64,000 nucleotides of DNA from Nonomuraea coxensis DSM 45129 (GCF_019397265.1 NZ_CP068985.1:124001-188000), one strand, 5' to 3'; positions 25,733 to 34,321 are shown, counted from the first letter of the stretch. Program-made: numbers and translations. The notes: a model not told the origin generated them from the letters alone.

Positions 25733-27165
25733 TTCGTGGCGTCCTTCCTGATGAGCGCCAGGTCCACGGCCAGCACCAGGGAGGTCAGCAGCGCGGCCAC
25801 CGCGACCGCGGCCCAGTACGACCCGAAGGTCCCGTCGGCCCAGCCCTCGAAGGGCAGGTAGGCGGCCAGGTAGACCAGCGGCGCGCTGAGCACCCCGACG
25901 GCCACGGGCGCCGGTCGCGCCCGCCCCGCGATCAGCAGGACGGTGCCCACGAGGAAGCCCGACGGGACCATGACGACCGCGAGGAGCGCGAGCAGCGCCT
26001 GGATTCCCTCCGGGGCGGGCGTCATCCCGTCCACGACGGACGGGATGCCCGCGAACGCGAAGCCCAGGAAGCTCAGGCAGGCCGCCGCCGCCATGGCCAG
26101 ATAACCGCGGTGATAGCGGCGCAGCCCGGCTCCCGCGGCCCCGAACAGCACGCAGCCCGCCAGGAACACCGCGGTGATCCCCTCCGGGTAGAGGTCCGTC
26201 GCGCGCTCCGGCTCGCCGGGCCGGCCGAGCCGACGCCAGGTGCCCGCCTCGTCGCGGAGCAGGATGCCCTCGGCGCCGTTGGCGACGACCACCACGTGCC
26301 CGCCGCGCCAGCCCCGCACGGCGAGGCTGTGGGAGCGCGGGAGGCGGTCGCCGTACTGCCGGACGAGCCGGTCGCGGTCGTCGCGGGGCGGCGTCCATGA
26401 CAGGCGCCAGGTGTCGCCGCCGTCGTCGGACTGCTCGACCCCCAACCGGCCCGGCGCGACGCGGTAGCAGCGGGTGGCCTGGTAGGGGACGCACGCGGCC
26501 GTCGCCGGCCGCCTGCGCGGCCCGTCGGACGGCTCCTCGTCGGCCCAGATCCAGGTGTCGCCCTTGTCCTCCGAGGTCCACTCGGACCAGTCGTCGGTCC
26601 GGACGGTGATGCGCTCGCCGCGCACCTCGACGGAGACGGCCTCGGACGTGGCCTGGGGGGCGGCGCCGCTGGCCGCGACCGCGAGCAGGGCCAGCGGCGC
26701 GGTCAGCAGGACGCGCAGGCGGGGCGAGGAGGGGGCGGCGAGGCTGCGGCGGCGTACCCACCAGGCGAGCGCGAGCGCCGGCAGGGCCAGCAGGTCCGTG
26801 GGATCGGCGAGGACGCGCGAAGGCCCGGCCACGAGGGTCCAGACATGGGAGGCGGCCTCAGCGCCCGTCTCCGTCGTTTTCACGAGCGCGAAGAGCACTC
26901 CTGTGACCGCCGTGGCGGCCAGGTCGGCCCGGCGCAGGAAGAGGAGGGCCAGCAGCGGGGGCCCCACGAGCAGACCGGCCACGTCGCTGAGCTTGCCCGT
27001 CACGAACCCGGGCCAGGCATGCTTGAGCAGGTGGTCGTTGACCAGGAGCACGATCACCCCGGCGACGGTCACGGGATGACATAACCACGCGTACCTCATG
27101 TAGAGATCGACGGCCCGCGCGGCCCTGGTGTTCGGCGGGCGGCCCAGCCGTGACCAACCCGACAC
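25714..27165 (-). CDS. Polytopic membrane protein with extracytoplasmic Asp-box (BNR-like) segment
   Basis: A 483-residue protein of no family I can name. About four helices in the first 175 residues (including HPVTVAGVIVLLVNDHLLK, conserved-looking GKLSDVAGLLVGP) are followed by a soluble segment of about 150 residues containing two Asp-box signatures, SEDKGDTWIW and SDDGGDTWRLSW, as found in beta-propellers. Four to five more helices complete the protein. Two Asp-boxes are too few for a full propeller, so this may be a short beta module. The start is uncertain: GTG 27165 or ATG 27099. Confidence 0.7.
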   Translation of the reverse strand: MSGWSRLGRPPNTRAARAVDLYMRYAWLCHPVTVAGVIVLLVNDHLLKHAWPGFVTGKLSDVAGLLVGPPLLALLFLRRADLAATAVTGVLFALVKTTETGAEAASHVWTLVAGPSRVLADPTDLLALPALALAWWVRRRSLAAPSSPRLRVLLTAPLALLAVAASGAAPQATSEAVSVEVRGERITVRTDDWSEWTSEDKGDTWIWADEEPSDGPRRRPATAACVPYQATRCYRVAPGRLGVEQSDDGGDTWRLSWTPPRDDRDRLVRQYGDRLPRSHSLAVRGWRGGHVVVVANGAEGILLRDEAGTWRRLGRPGEPERATDLYPEGITAVFLAGCVLFGAAGAGLRRYHRGYLAMAAAACLSFLGFAFAGIPSVVDGMTPAPEGIQALLALLAVVMVPSGFLVGTVLLIAGRARPAPVAVGVLSAPLVYLAAYLPFEGWADGTFGSYWAAVAVAALLTSLVLAVDLALIRKDATKAPADL

Positions 27166-27173
27166 ATGCGAAA

Positions 27174-27202
27174 GCCGGGGTCCGCTGGACGCGAACCCCG
27201 GC
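27174..27202 (-). terminator. Terminator of the cold-shock gene
   Basis: On the minus strand GCCGGGGT pairs with ACCCCGGC over a 13-nt loop and is followed by TTT. It lies 22 bp after the cspA stop codon. Confidence 0.6.
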
Positions 27203-27223
27203 CTCTACTTGCTAACTGACAGG

Positions 27224-27427
27224 TCAGATGGAGCGGACCTGGGAGGCCTGCGGCCCCTTCTGGCCCTGCGTGATCTCGAACTCGACCCGCTGGCCGTCTT
27301 CGAGGCTGCGGTAGCCACTGCCGACGATCTCGGAGAAGTGCACGAACACGTCCGGCGCACCGCCGTCCGGGGCGATGAAGCCGAAGCCCTTCTCAGCGTT
27401 GAACCACTTGACGGTTCCCTGAGCCAT
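27224..27427 (-). CDS. Cold-shock domain protein, CspA family
   Basis: A 67-residue single-stranded nucleic-acid binding protein (RNA chaperone). It starts [18 protein letters not shown] with RNP1 KGFGFI, followed by RNP2 VFVHF. Length and composition are standard for actinobacterial CspA. A ribosome-binding site GAGGGAG precedes the ATG. The roughly 220-bp upstream region to the divergent HAD gene is relatively AT-rich and includes a hairpin (GGGACCCAC / GTGGGTCCC, about 27457-27479) in the leader, compatible with the long structured leaders of cold-shock mRNAs. Confidence 0.96.
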   Translation of the reverse strand: MAQGTVKWFNAEKGFGFIAPDGGAPDVFVHFSEIVGSGYRSLEDGQRVEFEITQGQKGPQASQVRSI

Positions 27428-27456
27428 AAAAGCTCTCCCTCAGGATGTGAATCTAT

Positions 27457-27479
27457 GGGACCCACACCTCGTGGGTCCC
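27457..27479 (-). promoter_or_regulatory. Leader hairpin of the cold-shock gene
   Basis: GGGACCCAC and GTGGGTCCC are perfect 9-nt complements separated by 5 nt (27457-27479), placed about 30 nt upstream of the start codon within the presumed 5' leader. Role as an RNA thermoswitch is inference only. Confidence 0.5.
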
Positions 27480-27649
27480 GGTGTGTCGTACAGCAGGCAC
27501 CCGGGGTGGCTCAGACAATGTCATGCTGGTTTTCACTACGGGATCAGCTAATACAACGCCATCACATCTAACACCATTCTGGCGCGTCGGTGTTCCGTCC
27601 GATCGAAGATTTCTGTCAGACGGCATCACCGGGCAAACTGGAACCTGTT

Positions 27650-28447
27650 ATGCACAGCGACCGCACACCCCGCCTTGTGGCCACCGACCTGGACGGCACC
27701 GCCCTCCGCCGGGACGGAACCGTGTCTCCCCGGACTGTGGCGGCCTTCACGCGCGTCGAGGACTCCGGCGCCGTGCTCATGTTCGTGACCGGCCGGCCGC
27801 CCCGGTGGATGAGGGGCGTGGCGAGTGCGGTACGTCACCATGGGCTCGCGATCTGTGCGAATGGGGCCCTGATCTACGATCTGCATACCGAGCGGATAGT
27901 GGAATCTCACCTCATCGAGGTGGACGTCCTGGAGGAAGTCGTCGCTCAGCTAAGAGCGAACGTGTCGGATCTCGTATTTTCGGTCGAGTATGAAGCCGGT
28001 TTTGCGCATGAGTCCGATTTCCTGCTCGGCGGCCTCGACCGGGTGGCGGGCGCGGCGCGGCAGGCCGGCTCCATGACCGGCCGCCCCTGCGCCAAGCTGC
28101 TGGCCCTGCACCCGCACATGGGCGCCGACGAGCTGCACGCCATGGTGCACGAGCTCGTCGGCCATCTGGTGACGGCCACCCACTCCAGCCGCCGCGGGCT
28201 CATCGAGATGAGCGCGCAGGGTGTGACCAAGGCCACGGCGCTGGCGGCGTTCGCCACGGAGCAGGGCATCGAGGCGGGCGAGGTGGTCGCGTTCGGGGAC
28301 ATGCCGAACGACCTGCCCATGCTGAGCTGGGCAGGCACGTCGTACGCGGTCGCGAACGCCCATCCCGACGTGCTGGCGGCGGTCGACCACGTGACCGCGG
28401 CCAACGACGAGGACGGCGTCGCGCAGGTGCTGGAGAAGCTGTTCTGA
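27650..28447 (+). CDS. Cof-type HAD-IIB phosphatase
   Basis: A 265-residue haloacid-dehalogenase-like phosphatase. Motif I is VATDLDGTALRRDG (both Asp present), motif II is FVTGRPPRW, and motif IV is VVAFGDMPNDLPML; the C2-type cap lies between. Cof-type enzymes hydrolyse sugar phosphates, flavin mononucleotide or PLP. ATG 27650 is used because the family starts 8-10 residues before motif I; a longer frame to 27590 has no support. It is convergent with the proteasome activator gene. Confidence 0.9.
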   Translation: MHSDRTPRLVATDLDGTALRRDGTVSPRTVAAFTRVEDSGAVLMFVTGRPPRWMRGVASAVRHHGLAICANGALIYDLHTERIVESHLIEVDVLEEVVAQLRANVSDLVFSVEYEAGFAHESDFLLGGLDRVAGAARQAGSMTGRPCAKLLALHPHMGADELHAMVHELVGHLVTATHSSRRGLIEMSAQGVTKATALAAFATEQGIEAGEVVAFGDMPNDLPMLSWAGTSYAVANAHPDVLAAVDHVTAANDEDGVAQVLEKLF

Positions 28448-28490
28448 CCCTCGGGCGAGGGCCAGGGAACGGCTACCAAGATACGGGCCA

Positions 28491-28519
28491 GCGCTCCGGC
28501 CCTTCAGGCTGGGGAGCGC
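28491..28519. terminator. Possible bidirectional hairpin between HAD and bpa genes
   Basis: GCGCTCC and GGAGCGC form a 7-bp stem over a 15-nt loop between the two convergent stop codons. No T-tract is present, so confidence is low. Confidence 0.35.
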
Positions 28520-28520
28520 G

Positions 28521-29042
28521 TCAAAGGTAGGGCCCGGAACCTCCGTGGGGGCGGCCGGACTCGTCCATCGCCTGCGGCACGCCGGGCAACGCCCTGCGCA
28601 TCTGCTCAAGCTGCGCACGGGCCGCCATCTGCTGCGCGAACAGCGTGGTCTGGATGCCGTGGAACAGCCCTTCCAGCCAGCCGACGAGCTGGGCGTGCGC
28701 GATGCGCAGCTCGGCCTCGCTCGGCGGGACGCCGTTGTCGTCCGTGAACGGCAGGGACAACCGCTCAAGCTCCTCCACCAGCTCCGGCGCCAGGCCGTCC
28801 TCCAGCTCCTTGATCGAGGAGGCGTGGATGTCCTTCAGCCGCTTGCGGCTGGCCTCGTCGAGAGGAGCCGCGCGCACCTCCTCGAGAAGCTGGCGGATCA
28901 TGCTGCCGATGCGCATCACCTTCGCCGGCTGCTCGACCAACTGGGTGACGGAACGGTCCTCTTCGCTGTTATCGCCCTGACCTCCCTGGAAGTCGGGGCC
29001 CACCACCACGATGTGAGGGGTGTTGTTGTCCTCAGCATTCAT
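28521..29042 (-). CDS. bpa: Bacterial proteasome activator Bpa/PafE
   Basis: A 173-residue ATP-independent activator of the 20S proteasome. Its rings open the gate and let unfolded proteins enter without pupylation. The central four-helix region includes EQPAKVMRIGSMIRQLLEEVR and EAELRIAHAQLVGWLEGLFHGIQ, which match the family, and the C-terminus GGSGPYL ends in the hydrophobic-Tyr-X (HbYX) motif required for docking onto the proteasome. It lies 4 bp after the quinone oxidoreductase gene, so both are co-transcribed. The presence of this gene implies that the organism has a 20S proteasome, not in this window. Confidence 0.95.
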   Translation of the reverse strand: MNAEDNNTPHIVVVGPDFQGGQGDNSEEDRSVTQLVEQPAKVMRIGSMIRQLLEEVRAAPLDEASRKRLKDIHASSIKELEDGLAPELVEELERLSLPFTDDNGVPPSEAELRIAHAQLVGWLEGLFHGIQTTLFAQQMAARAQLEQMRRALPGVPQAMDESGRPHGGSGPYL

Positions 29043-29046
29043 ACTC

Positions 29047-30003
29047 TCACCGTACTAGCAGGATCTTGCCGACGTGCTCCCCGGAATCCAACATACGGTG
29101 CGCCTCGGCAGCGTCGGACATGGGGACTTCCGCGTACACGACCGGACGCACCGCACCCGCCGTGACCAGCGGCCACACGTTCTCGACCACGCTGCGGACG
29201 ATCGCGCCCTTCTCGTCCACCGGCCGGGAGCGCAGCGTGGTGGCGTGCACCGAGGCGCGCTTGGCCATGAGGACGCCGAGGTTGATCTCGGCCTTGCTGC
29301 CGCCCTGGAGCGCGATGATCACCAGCCGGCCGCCGGTGCGCAGGACCTTGAGGTTCCCCGCGAGGTATTTCGCCCCGATGATGTCGAGGACGACGTCGGC
29401 CTGGACCTTCTGGGCGAAGTCCTCCTCGCGGTAGTTGACGACCTCGTCCGCGCCGAGCCTGCGCACCTGCTCGGCCTTCTCCGCGCTGCCGACGGTGGCG
29501 ACCACGCGGGAGCCGAGCACCTTGGCGAGCTGGACGGCGAACGTGCCGATGCCGCTGGCCCCGCCGTGCACCAGCAGCGTCTCGCCCCTGCGCAGCCGGG
29601 CCAGCATGAAGACGTTGGACCAGACCGTGCAGGCGACCTCGGGCAGCCCCGCGGCCTCCTTGAGCGGCACGCCCTCGGGCGCCGGCATGACCTGCTGCCA
29701 CGGCACCGCTACGCGCTCAGCGTAACCACCGCCGCCGAGCAGCGCGCACACCTCGTCGCCTGGCTTGAACTGCTCGACGTCCGCGCCGACCTCGGCGACC
29801 ACGCCAGAGACCTCCAGCCCCGGGTACGGCGGCGCCCCGGGCGGCGGGTCGTAGCGGCCGCCCCGCTGCAGGACGTCGGCACGGTTGAGCGCCGAGGCGA
29901 CGACGTCGATGAGGACGTCCCCGCGCCCGACCGCCGGGTCGGGCACCTCACGCCACTCCAGCACCTCCGGCCCGCCGGGCCGGGTGATCTCAATGGCTCG
30001 CAT
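29047..30003 (-). CDS. NAD(P)H-quinone oxidoreductase, PIG3/zeta-crystallin type
   Basis: A 318-residue zinc-free medium-chain dehydrogenase. The start MRAIEITRPGGPEVLEWREVPDP, the catalytic-domain stretch NRADVLQRGGRYDPPPGAP and the Rossmann motif LVHGGASGIGTFAVQLAK are typical of the PIG3 subgroup, which reduces quinones using NADPH. TACCGT lies 7 nt upstream of the ATG, so the operon with bpa is probably leaderless. Pairing of the oxidoreductase with bpa suggests a link to oxidative protein damage, which is inference. Confidence 0.92.
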   Translation of the reverse strand: MRAIEITRPGGPEVLEWREVPDPAVGRGDVLIDVVASALNRADVLQRGGRYDPPPGAPPYPGLEVSGVVAEVGADVEQFKPGDEVCALLGGGGYAERVAVPWQQVMPAPEGVPLKEAAGLPEVACTVWSNVFMLARLRRGETLLVHGGASGIGTFAVQLAKVLGSRVVATVGSAEKAEQVRRLGADEVVNYREEDFAQKVQADVVLDIIGAKYLAGNLKVLRTGGRLVIIALQGGSKAEINLGVLMAKRASVHATTLRSRPVDEKGAIVRSVVENVWPLVTAGAVRPVVYAEVPMSDAAEAHRMLDSGEHVGKILLVR

Positions 30004-30010
30004 GCGATCC

Positions 30011-30016
30011 ACGGTA
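30011..30016 (-). promoter_or_regulatory. -10 box, leaderless promoter of the qor-bpa operon
   Basis: TACCGT on the minus strand is separated by 7 nt from the ATG at 30003. Confidence 0.55.
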
Positions 30017-30117
30017 GCCGGGCAAAGAAGTTGTGGGTTGGCGGGCTGGACCCGTTGCCGGCGCGTTAATCTGCAAGGTATTTGCTGCCCCTTTAGACCC
30101 ACCCGAGGGGGAACACG

Positions 30118-32286
30118 GTGGCAAGACACGATCGAGAGGAATCTCTCGAGGAGCAGCTGGCCTGGCTGGACGCGATCAAGGAGAGCGACGAGACCCCGGT
30201 CCCCGTCGGCGCCTCCGCCGCGGCGGCCGACGAGCCGGTCTCGCCGTACCCCAAGGATCCGTGGTCGCTGGTTCCCGCGCAGCCCGACACGCCGGCGCCG
30301 ACGCTGTTCCGCGCGGCCGCCGACTCCGTCGCCGCCGCCGAGCCCGCCGTGCCCGCCGTGCCGGCCGACGCCGAGGCCGGGTGGCTCGGGGACGCGGCCA
30401 CCACGGACATCACCCGGGAGGCCCTGCGGGAGATCAACCGGGAGCAGCCGCCTGCTCCGGCCGTGGACGATCCGTTCCACGCCCCGCTCAAGCCGCTGCC
30501 TCGGTCCGACGACACCGAGACGTACGGGCTGACGTTCACGCCGTCCGCGGCGGACGGTCCCGAGGGCGGGCCCGCGGAGCGGCGTGAGGACGAGACCTGG
30601 CCGCCGGCCGACTGGTCGCGGCCGTCGGAGCCGGGCGGATGGCGGCGGGGAACGTTCGAGGAGCCCGCGCAGGTCGAGGAGCCGGCGCCTGAGGAGCGGC
30701 CGGAGCCCTGGGCCGCCACCCAGCCCAGGAACGAACTCCCGAAGTGGGACGAATCCGACGCGGCGCCCTCCCGCCCGGAGCCCCGCCCCGAGTCCTCCAC
30801 CGAGTCCCCTGACGGGGGCACGCCCCCGCCGTCCCCCGGCGACCGCTCCACAGGCCCCGTCACCGGCCTCACCAGGGACGAGCCCGCCCCGCACGCGGAG
30901 GCCCCCGAGGAGGCCGCTGAGCACCGCGCAGAGCGGCCCCGCACGCCCGCGGCCCACGACCCCGAGCCGCCCCGCGCGGAGTCGTCCTGGCCCGAGCCGC
31001 TCAGGCCCGAGCCCTCCCGCCCTGAGCCCTCCCTCCCCGAGCCGTTCAGGAGTGAGCCCAGCAGCGAGCCCGCCAGGAACGAGCCAACCGCGGCTCAGCC
31101 GGACGCGGCGCAGCCGGCGGCGAGCGAGCGCGCCACCAGTGGGCCCGCCACGACCGAGCCCGGGCCCACCACCAGCGAGCGCGCCGGGATCGAGGCGGCC
31201 AGGAGCGGGCCGGCGCGGCGGCAGGACCGCCCCCAGTGGACCGAGCGGCAGGAGTGGCGTCCGGCGGAACGTGACATCCCGCCCGTCGTCCGCCGCCGCC
31301 CGGCCCCCGTCCCCGTGTTCACCTCACCGCCACGCCCGCCGGTCACCGGCCGCCCGACCGCCGACAGCCTCGACCCCGAGACCCTGCTGCGCGGCCGGCG
31401 CAACGCCCCGTCCAAGGGCTGGCGCCGCCTGGTCTACAAGGCGTCCGGCGGCTGGATCAAGCCGGGCGAGCCGCCGGAGGTCCGCCGCCGCCGCGAGCTG
31501 ATGAACCGCGCCCGCACCCCGGTCACCACCGGCCACCACCGGGTGGCCGTGCTGAGCCTGAAAGGCGGCGTCGGCAAGACCACGACCACGGTCGGCCTCG
31601 GCGCCACGCTGGCCCAGGTGCGCGGCGACCGCGTCATCGCCGTCGACGCCAACCCGGACCGCGGCACGCTGTCCGACAAGCTGGTGCTGGAGACCTCGGC
31701 CACCGTGCGCGACCTGCTGAACGAGCGCGACCAGGTCAAGCGCTACGTCGACATCAGGGCGTTCACCTCGCAGGCCCCGTCCCGGCTGGAGGTGCTGGCC
31801 TCCGACCGCGACCCGTCGGTGTCGGAGGCGTTCAGCGGCGCCGACTACCAGGCCGTCTCGCAGGTGCTGGAGAACTTCTACTCGATCTGCATCACCGACT
31901 GCGGCACCGGCCTGCTGCACTCCGCGATGGGCGGCGTGCTCGGGCTGGCCGACCAGATCGTGCTGGTCAGCTCCCCGTCGGTGGACGGCGCGCGGGCGGC
32001 CTCGGCCACGCTCGACTGGCTGGAGGCCCACCACTACGGCGACCTGGTGAAGAACGCGACCGTGGTGCTGTGCAGCGTGCGGCCGCGTTCGAAGTCGGCG
32101 GTGGACATCCAGAAGCTGGAGGCCCACTTCGCGGCCCGGTGCCGGGCGGTGGTGCAGGTGCCGTACGACCCGCATCTGGAGGAGGGCGCGGAGATCGACC
32201 TGGACCGGCTCCAGGACAGCACGCGGGAGGCCTATCTCAAGCTGGCCGCGCACGTGGGGGACGGCTTCGCCACCCTGCGGGAGTGA
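30118..32286 (+). CDS. MinD/ParA-like ATPase with long acidic Pro-rich N-terminus (EspI-like)
   Basis: A 722-residue protein. Roughly the first 430 residues are disordered, dominated by Pro, Glu, Arg and Ser, with near-repeats such as EPSRPEPSLPEPFRSEP. The C-terminal 250 residues form a deviant-Walker ATPase with LSLKGGVGKTTTTVGLG, AVDANPDRGTLSDKL and VVLCSVRPRSKSAVDI. The layout resembles EspI/Rv3876-like proteins of type VII secretion loci and SCO-type MinD homologues, but no ESX gene is present here. GTG 30118 follows GAGGGGG. The stop codon is one base from the 3' end of the convergent tRNA-Ser. Confidence 0.85.
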   Translation: MARHDREESLEEQLAWLDAIKESDETPVPVGASAAAADEPVSPYPKDPWSLVPAQPDTPAPTLFRAAADSVAAAEPAVPAVPADAEAGWLGDAATTDITREALREINREQPPAPAVDDPFHAPLKPLPRSDDTETYGLTFTPSAADGPEGGPAERREDETWPPADWSRPSEPGGWRRGTFEEPAQVEEPAPEERPEPWAATQPRNELPKWDESDAAPSRPEPRPESSTESPDGGTPPPSPGDRSTGPVTGLTRDEPAPHAEAPEEAAEHRAERPRTPAAHDPEPPRAESSWPEPLRPEPSRPEPSLPEPFRSEPSSEPARNEPTAAQPDAAQPAASERATSGPATTEPGPTTSERAGIEAARSGPARRQDRPQWTERQEWRPAERDIPPVVRRRPAPVPVFTSPPRPPVTGRPTADSLDPETLLRGRRNAPSKGWRRLVYKASGGWIKPGEPPEVRRRRELMNRARTPVTTGHHRVAVLSLKGGVGKTTTTVGLGATLAQVRGDRVIAVDANPDRGTLSDKLVLETSATVRDLLNERDQVKRYVDIRAFTSQAPSRLEVLASDRDPSVSEAFSGADYQAVSQVLENFYSICITDCGTGLLHSAMGGVLGLADQIVLVSSPSVDGARAASATLDWLEAHHYGDLVKNATVVLCSVRPRSKSAVDIQKLEAHFAARCRAVVQVPYDPHLEEGAEIDLDRLQDSTREAYLKLAAHVGDGFATLRE

Positions 32287-32287
32287 G

Positions 32288-32374
32288 CGGAGGGTGTGGG
32301 ATTCGAACCCACGAGGCCATCGCTGACCTGGCCGCTTTCAAGGCGGCTGCACTCGTCCACTATGCGAACCCTCC
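32288..32374 (-). tRNA. tRNA-Ser (anticodon TGA)
   Basis: An 87-nt class II tRNA. The acceptor stem is GGAGGGT/ACCCTCC and the anticodon stem-loop GCCGC-CTTGAAA-GCGGC carries TGA (plus-strand 32338-32340). A long variable arm (CAGGTCAGCGATGGCCTC region) and the T-loop TTCGAAT are present. The discriminator is G, as required for serine. CCA is not encoded. Confidence 0.97.
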
Positions 32375-32386
32375 TGTGCGGAAACC

Positions 32387-32392
32387 ACGATA
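32387..32392 (-). promoter_or_regulatory. Probable -10 box of tRNA-Ser
   Basis: TATCGT on the minus strand lies 12 nt upstream of the mature 5' end. Confidence 0.4.
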
Positions 32393-32398
32393 GCGGCT

Positions 32399-32752
32399 GT
32401 GATGACGCCGGTGTACGTTCAGGAGGTGGCGGATCTCGACGTCGAGGTGGAGCGCGGCGGCCCCCGCGCGCGCGTCCGCGTGATCGGCGAGCTCGACAAG
32501 CTCACCGCGCCGTTGCTGAGGGAGAGCCTGACCGCGCTCTTCGCCGAGGGCCGGGTCGACGTGGTCGTCGACGCGAGCCTGCTCGACTTCTGCGATTCGA
32601 GCGGCCTGTGGGCGCTGGTCGAGCATCAGCGCAGGGTCGCCGCCCACGCGGGCTCGCTGAGCCTGGTGGGCGTGCACGGGGTGCTGCAGCGGGTCCTAGA
32701 GGTGACCGGACTCAAGACCGTCTTCGACGGGGTCATGCCGGCCGAGCTGTGA
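32399..32752 (+). CDS. STAS-domain anti-sigma factor antagonist (second copy)
   Basis: A 117-residue SpoIIAA-like protein. The phospho-acceptor region is LLDFCDSSGLWALVEHQRR and the helix-strand opening is GELDKLTAPLLRESLTALF. GTG 32399 or ATG 32402 can start it. Its 3' end overlaps the convergent Nudix-fusion gene by 57 bp. The product differs clearly from the one at 14967 and presumably addresses another RsbW-type kinase. Confidence 0.9.
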   Translation: MMTPVYVQEVADLDVEVERGGPRARVRVIGELDKLTAPLLRESLTALFAEGRVDVVVDASLLDFCDSSGLWALVEHQRRVAAHAGSLSLVGVHGVLQRVLEVTGLKTVFDGVMPAEL

Positions 32753-33580
32753 CAGCAGCCACTTCGGGCCGACGCTCTCCGCGCCCAGCGCGTCCACGCG
32801 CTGCCGCAGCCCCCGGTCGGCGGTGACGACGATCACCCGCTCCCAGGGCCTGGCCTGGCGTACGACCTCGACGATCGTGTCGTCGCCGCTGCCCGTGGCG
32901 GACACCACGTGGACGCCGGGCAGGCCGGGCACCCCCTTGGCCGCCCCTTCCACGACCGCGACCACCCGCGGGAACCACTGCGCCAGTACGGGGTGCCGCA
33001 GCCCGAGCCCGGCGACGTCCTCCAGCAGCCGCGCGGCGGCGCCGGCCCGGTCGCGCCACCAGCCGTGCTCGGCCCGCGCCCCGACGATGTTGGCGACGTC
33101 GAGGACGATCGTCTCCGGCTGGAGCGCCCGCTGGACGGTGTCCCACGTGGCGGCGAAGCCGGGATGCAGCTCGCGCGCGGCGATCTCGGGCAGGGCGACC
33201 CAGCGCAGCTCGGTGCTCTCCTGGTTGGCGGGGGCGGCGGCCAGCAGCTCGGGCGACTCGGCGATCACGGTCTCGAACGCCCACCCGCCGTGGTCGTCGA
33301 GGTAGACGCCCCGCACCCGCAGCTCGTCGGCGCCGAGCGCGGCCTCCTCGCGGGCCTCGCGCAGGGCCGAGGTGACGGCGTCCTCGTGGCTGTCGCGGGC
33401 GCCGCCCGGCAGCCCCCAGGTGCCGCCGTGGTGGCTCCACCAGACCCGTTTCTGCATGAGCACGTGGGGGGTGCCGCCCGGGTCGTGGTGCACGAGGAGG
33501 AGCCCCGAGGCCCCGTGGAGCCCCCAGTGCCGATGGCCCTGGGCGCACTCGATCCAGCCGTCGCCGTCCTTAGCCGTCAT
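32696..33580 (-). CDS. Nudix hydrolase fused to a PIN/NYN-like nuclease domain
   Basis: A 294-residue two-domain protein. The Nudix box lies at about residues 59-82 (GG, then EDAVTSALREAREEAAL), preceded by WWSHHGGTWGLPGG, so the nucleoside-diphosphate hydrolase half is complete. From about residue 157 a second domain shows TIVLDVANIVG, ATGSGDDTIVEVV and VIVVTADRGLRQRV, ending in GPKWLLSQL, the pattern of acidic residues (D161, D233/D234, D255) typical of NYN/YacP-type PIN nucleases. A plausible role is RNA or nucleotide surveillance, which is inference. The 57-bp overlap with the STAS gene leaves no room for a terminator. Confidence 0.82.
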   Translation of the reverse strand: MTAKDGDGWIECAQGHRHWGLHGASGLLLVHHDPGGTPHVLMQKRVWWSHHGGTWGLPGGARDSHEDAVTSALREAREEAALGADELRVRGVYLDDHGGWAFETVIAESPELLAAAPANQESTELRWVALPEIAARELHPGFAATWDTVQRALQPETIVLDVANIVGARAEHGWWRDRAGAAARLLEDVAGLGLRHPVLAQWFPRVVAVVEGAAKGVPGLPGVHVVSATGSGDDTIVEVVRQARPWERVIVVTADRGLRQRVDALGAESVGPKWLLSQLGRHDPVEDGLESGHL

Positions 33581-33592
33581 GGCGTGATTGTG

Positions 33593-34321
33593 TCAGCCTC
33601 CGCCCTTGGAGAAGTGCTGGTAGTCCTTGGTGCCGGACCAGTAGCCGCCCCACTCCCAGCCGACCTGCGCGAACGCCTTGACGACCTTGTCGCCGGGATT
33701 GATCACACCTTTGCCCTTCATGGGGCGTTCAGTGTACTTTTCGGCGTTTTTGTGCGCCGTGCTGCCACTTGCGGTGACATATGGGTTTTCGCGGGGATTG
33801 ATGTCGATCGCTTTTCCGTAGGCGTGGTTCGACCAGCTGCTGGACCCGGTCGCCCGCCGGCAGTTGAAGGCCGAGGTGTTGTCGGCCTCGATCGAGGCGA
33901 AGTCGTCGCCCTTGAAGGCGTCCACCAGCTTCATCTGCCTGATGGGCCAGCGCCAGTCGTACAGCTTCCTGAAGACCGTCACGATGTCGCCCGTGACGCT
34001 CTTGTTCACGACGAGCTCCCCGGTGTGCGGCTTGTTGTCGAACCCCCAGTAGGACAGCGTCACCAGCCGCAGGTCCCGGTAGCTGACCGGGCAGCCGGGC
34101 CGCCAGGAGTAGGGCAGGCGGTCGCGGCCGACGGCGGACACCTTCGACTCGAACGCGGGCGGCGCGGTGGTGCTCGGCGCCGCCGTGGGCGTCGGCGAGG
34201 CCGGGGCCGCTGGTGAGCTCGCGGGCGGCTCCGGTGAGGGAGCGGACGACGCGACGGGCTCCGCCGCGCCGCACGACACGGCCGTGAGGGCTACGAACGC
34301 CATGGCGACAGCACGCTTCAT
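33593..34321 (-). CDS. M15 (VanY-like) D-Ala-D-Ala carboxypeptidase-type lipoprotein
   Basis: A 242-residue exported protein with a lipobox (LTAVSC, cysteine at about 17) and a Ser/Pro/Thr-rich linker (20-55). The M15_4-like catalytic domain shows SSWSNHAYGKAIDINPRENP (zinc His and Asp) and a C-terminal DYQHFS (second zinc His). It probably trims peptidoglycan side chains outside the membrane. TATGGT lies 6 nt before the ATG, so it has its own leaderless promoter although it follows the universal stress gene. Confidence 0.87.
   Translation of the reverse strand: MKRAVAMAFVALTAVSCGAAEPVASSAPSPEPPASSPAAPASPTPTAAPSTTAPPAFESKVSAVGRDRLPYSWRPGCPVSYRDLRLVTLSYWGFDNKPHTGELVVNKSVTGDIVTVFRKLYDWRWPIRQMKLVDAFKGDDFASIEADNTSAFNCRRATGSSSWSNHAYGKAIDINPRENPYVTASGSTAHKNAEKYTERPMKGKGVINPGDKVVKAFAQVGWEWGGYWSGTKDYQHFSKGGG

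Noticed and set aside
30093..30944. Minus-strand frame of 283 codons opposite the Pro/Glu-rich part of the MinD-like gene
   Set aside because: Ser/Gly-rich mirror of a low-complexity coding sequence, without a ribosome-binding site.
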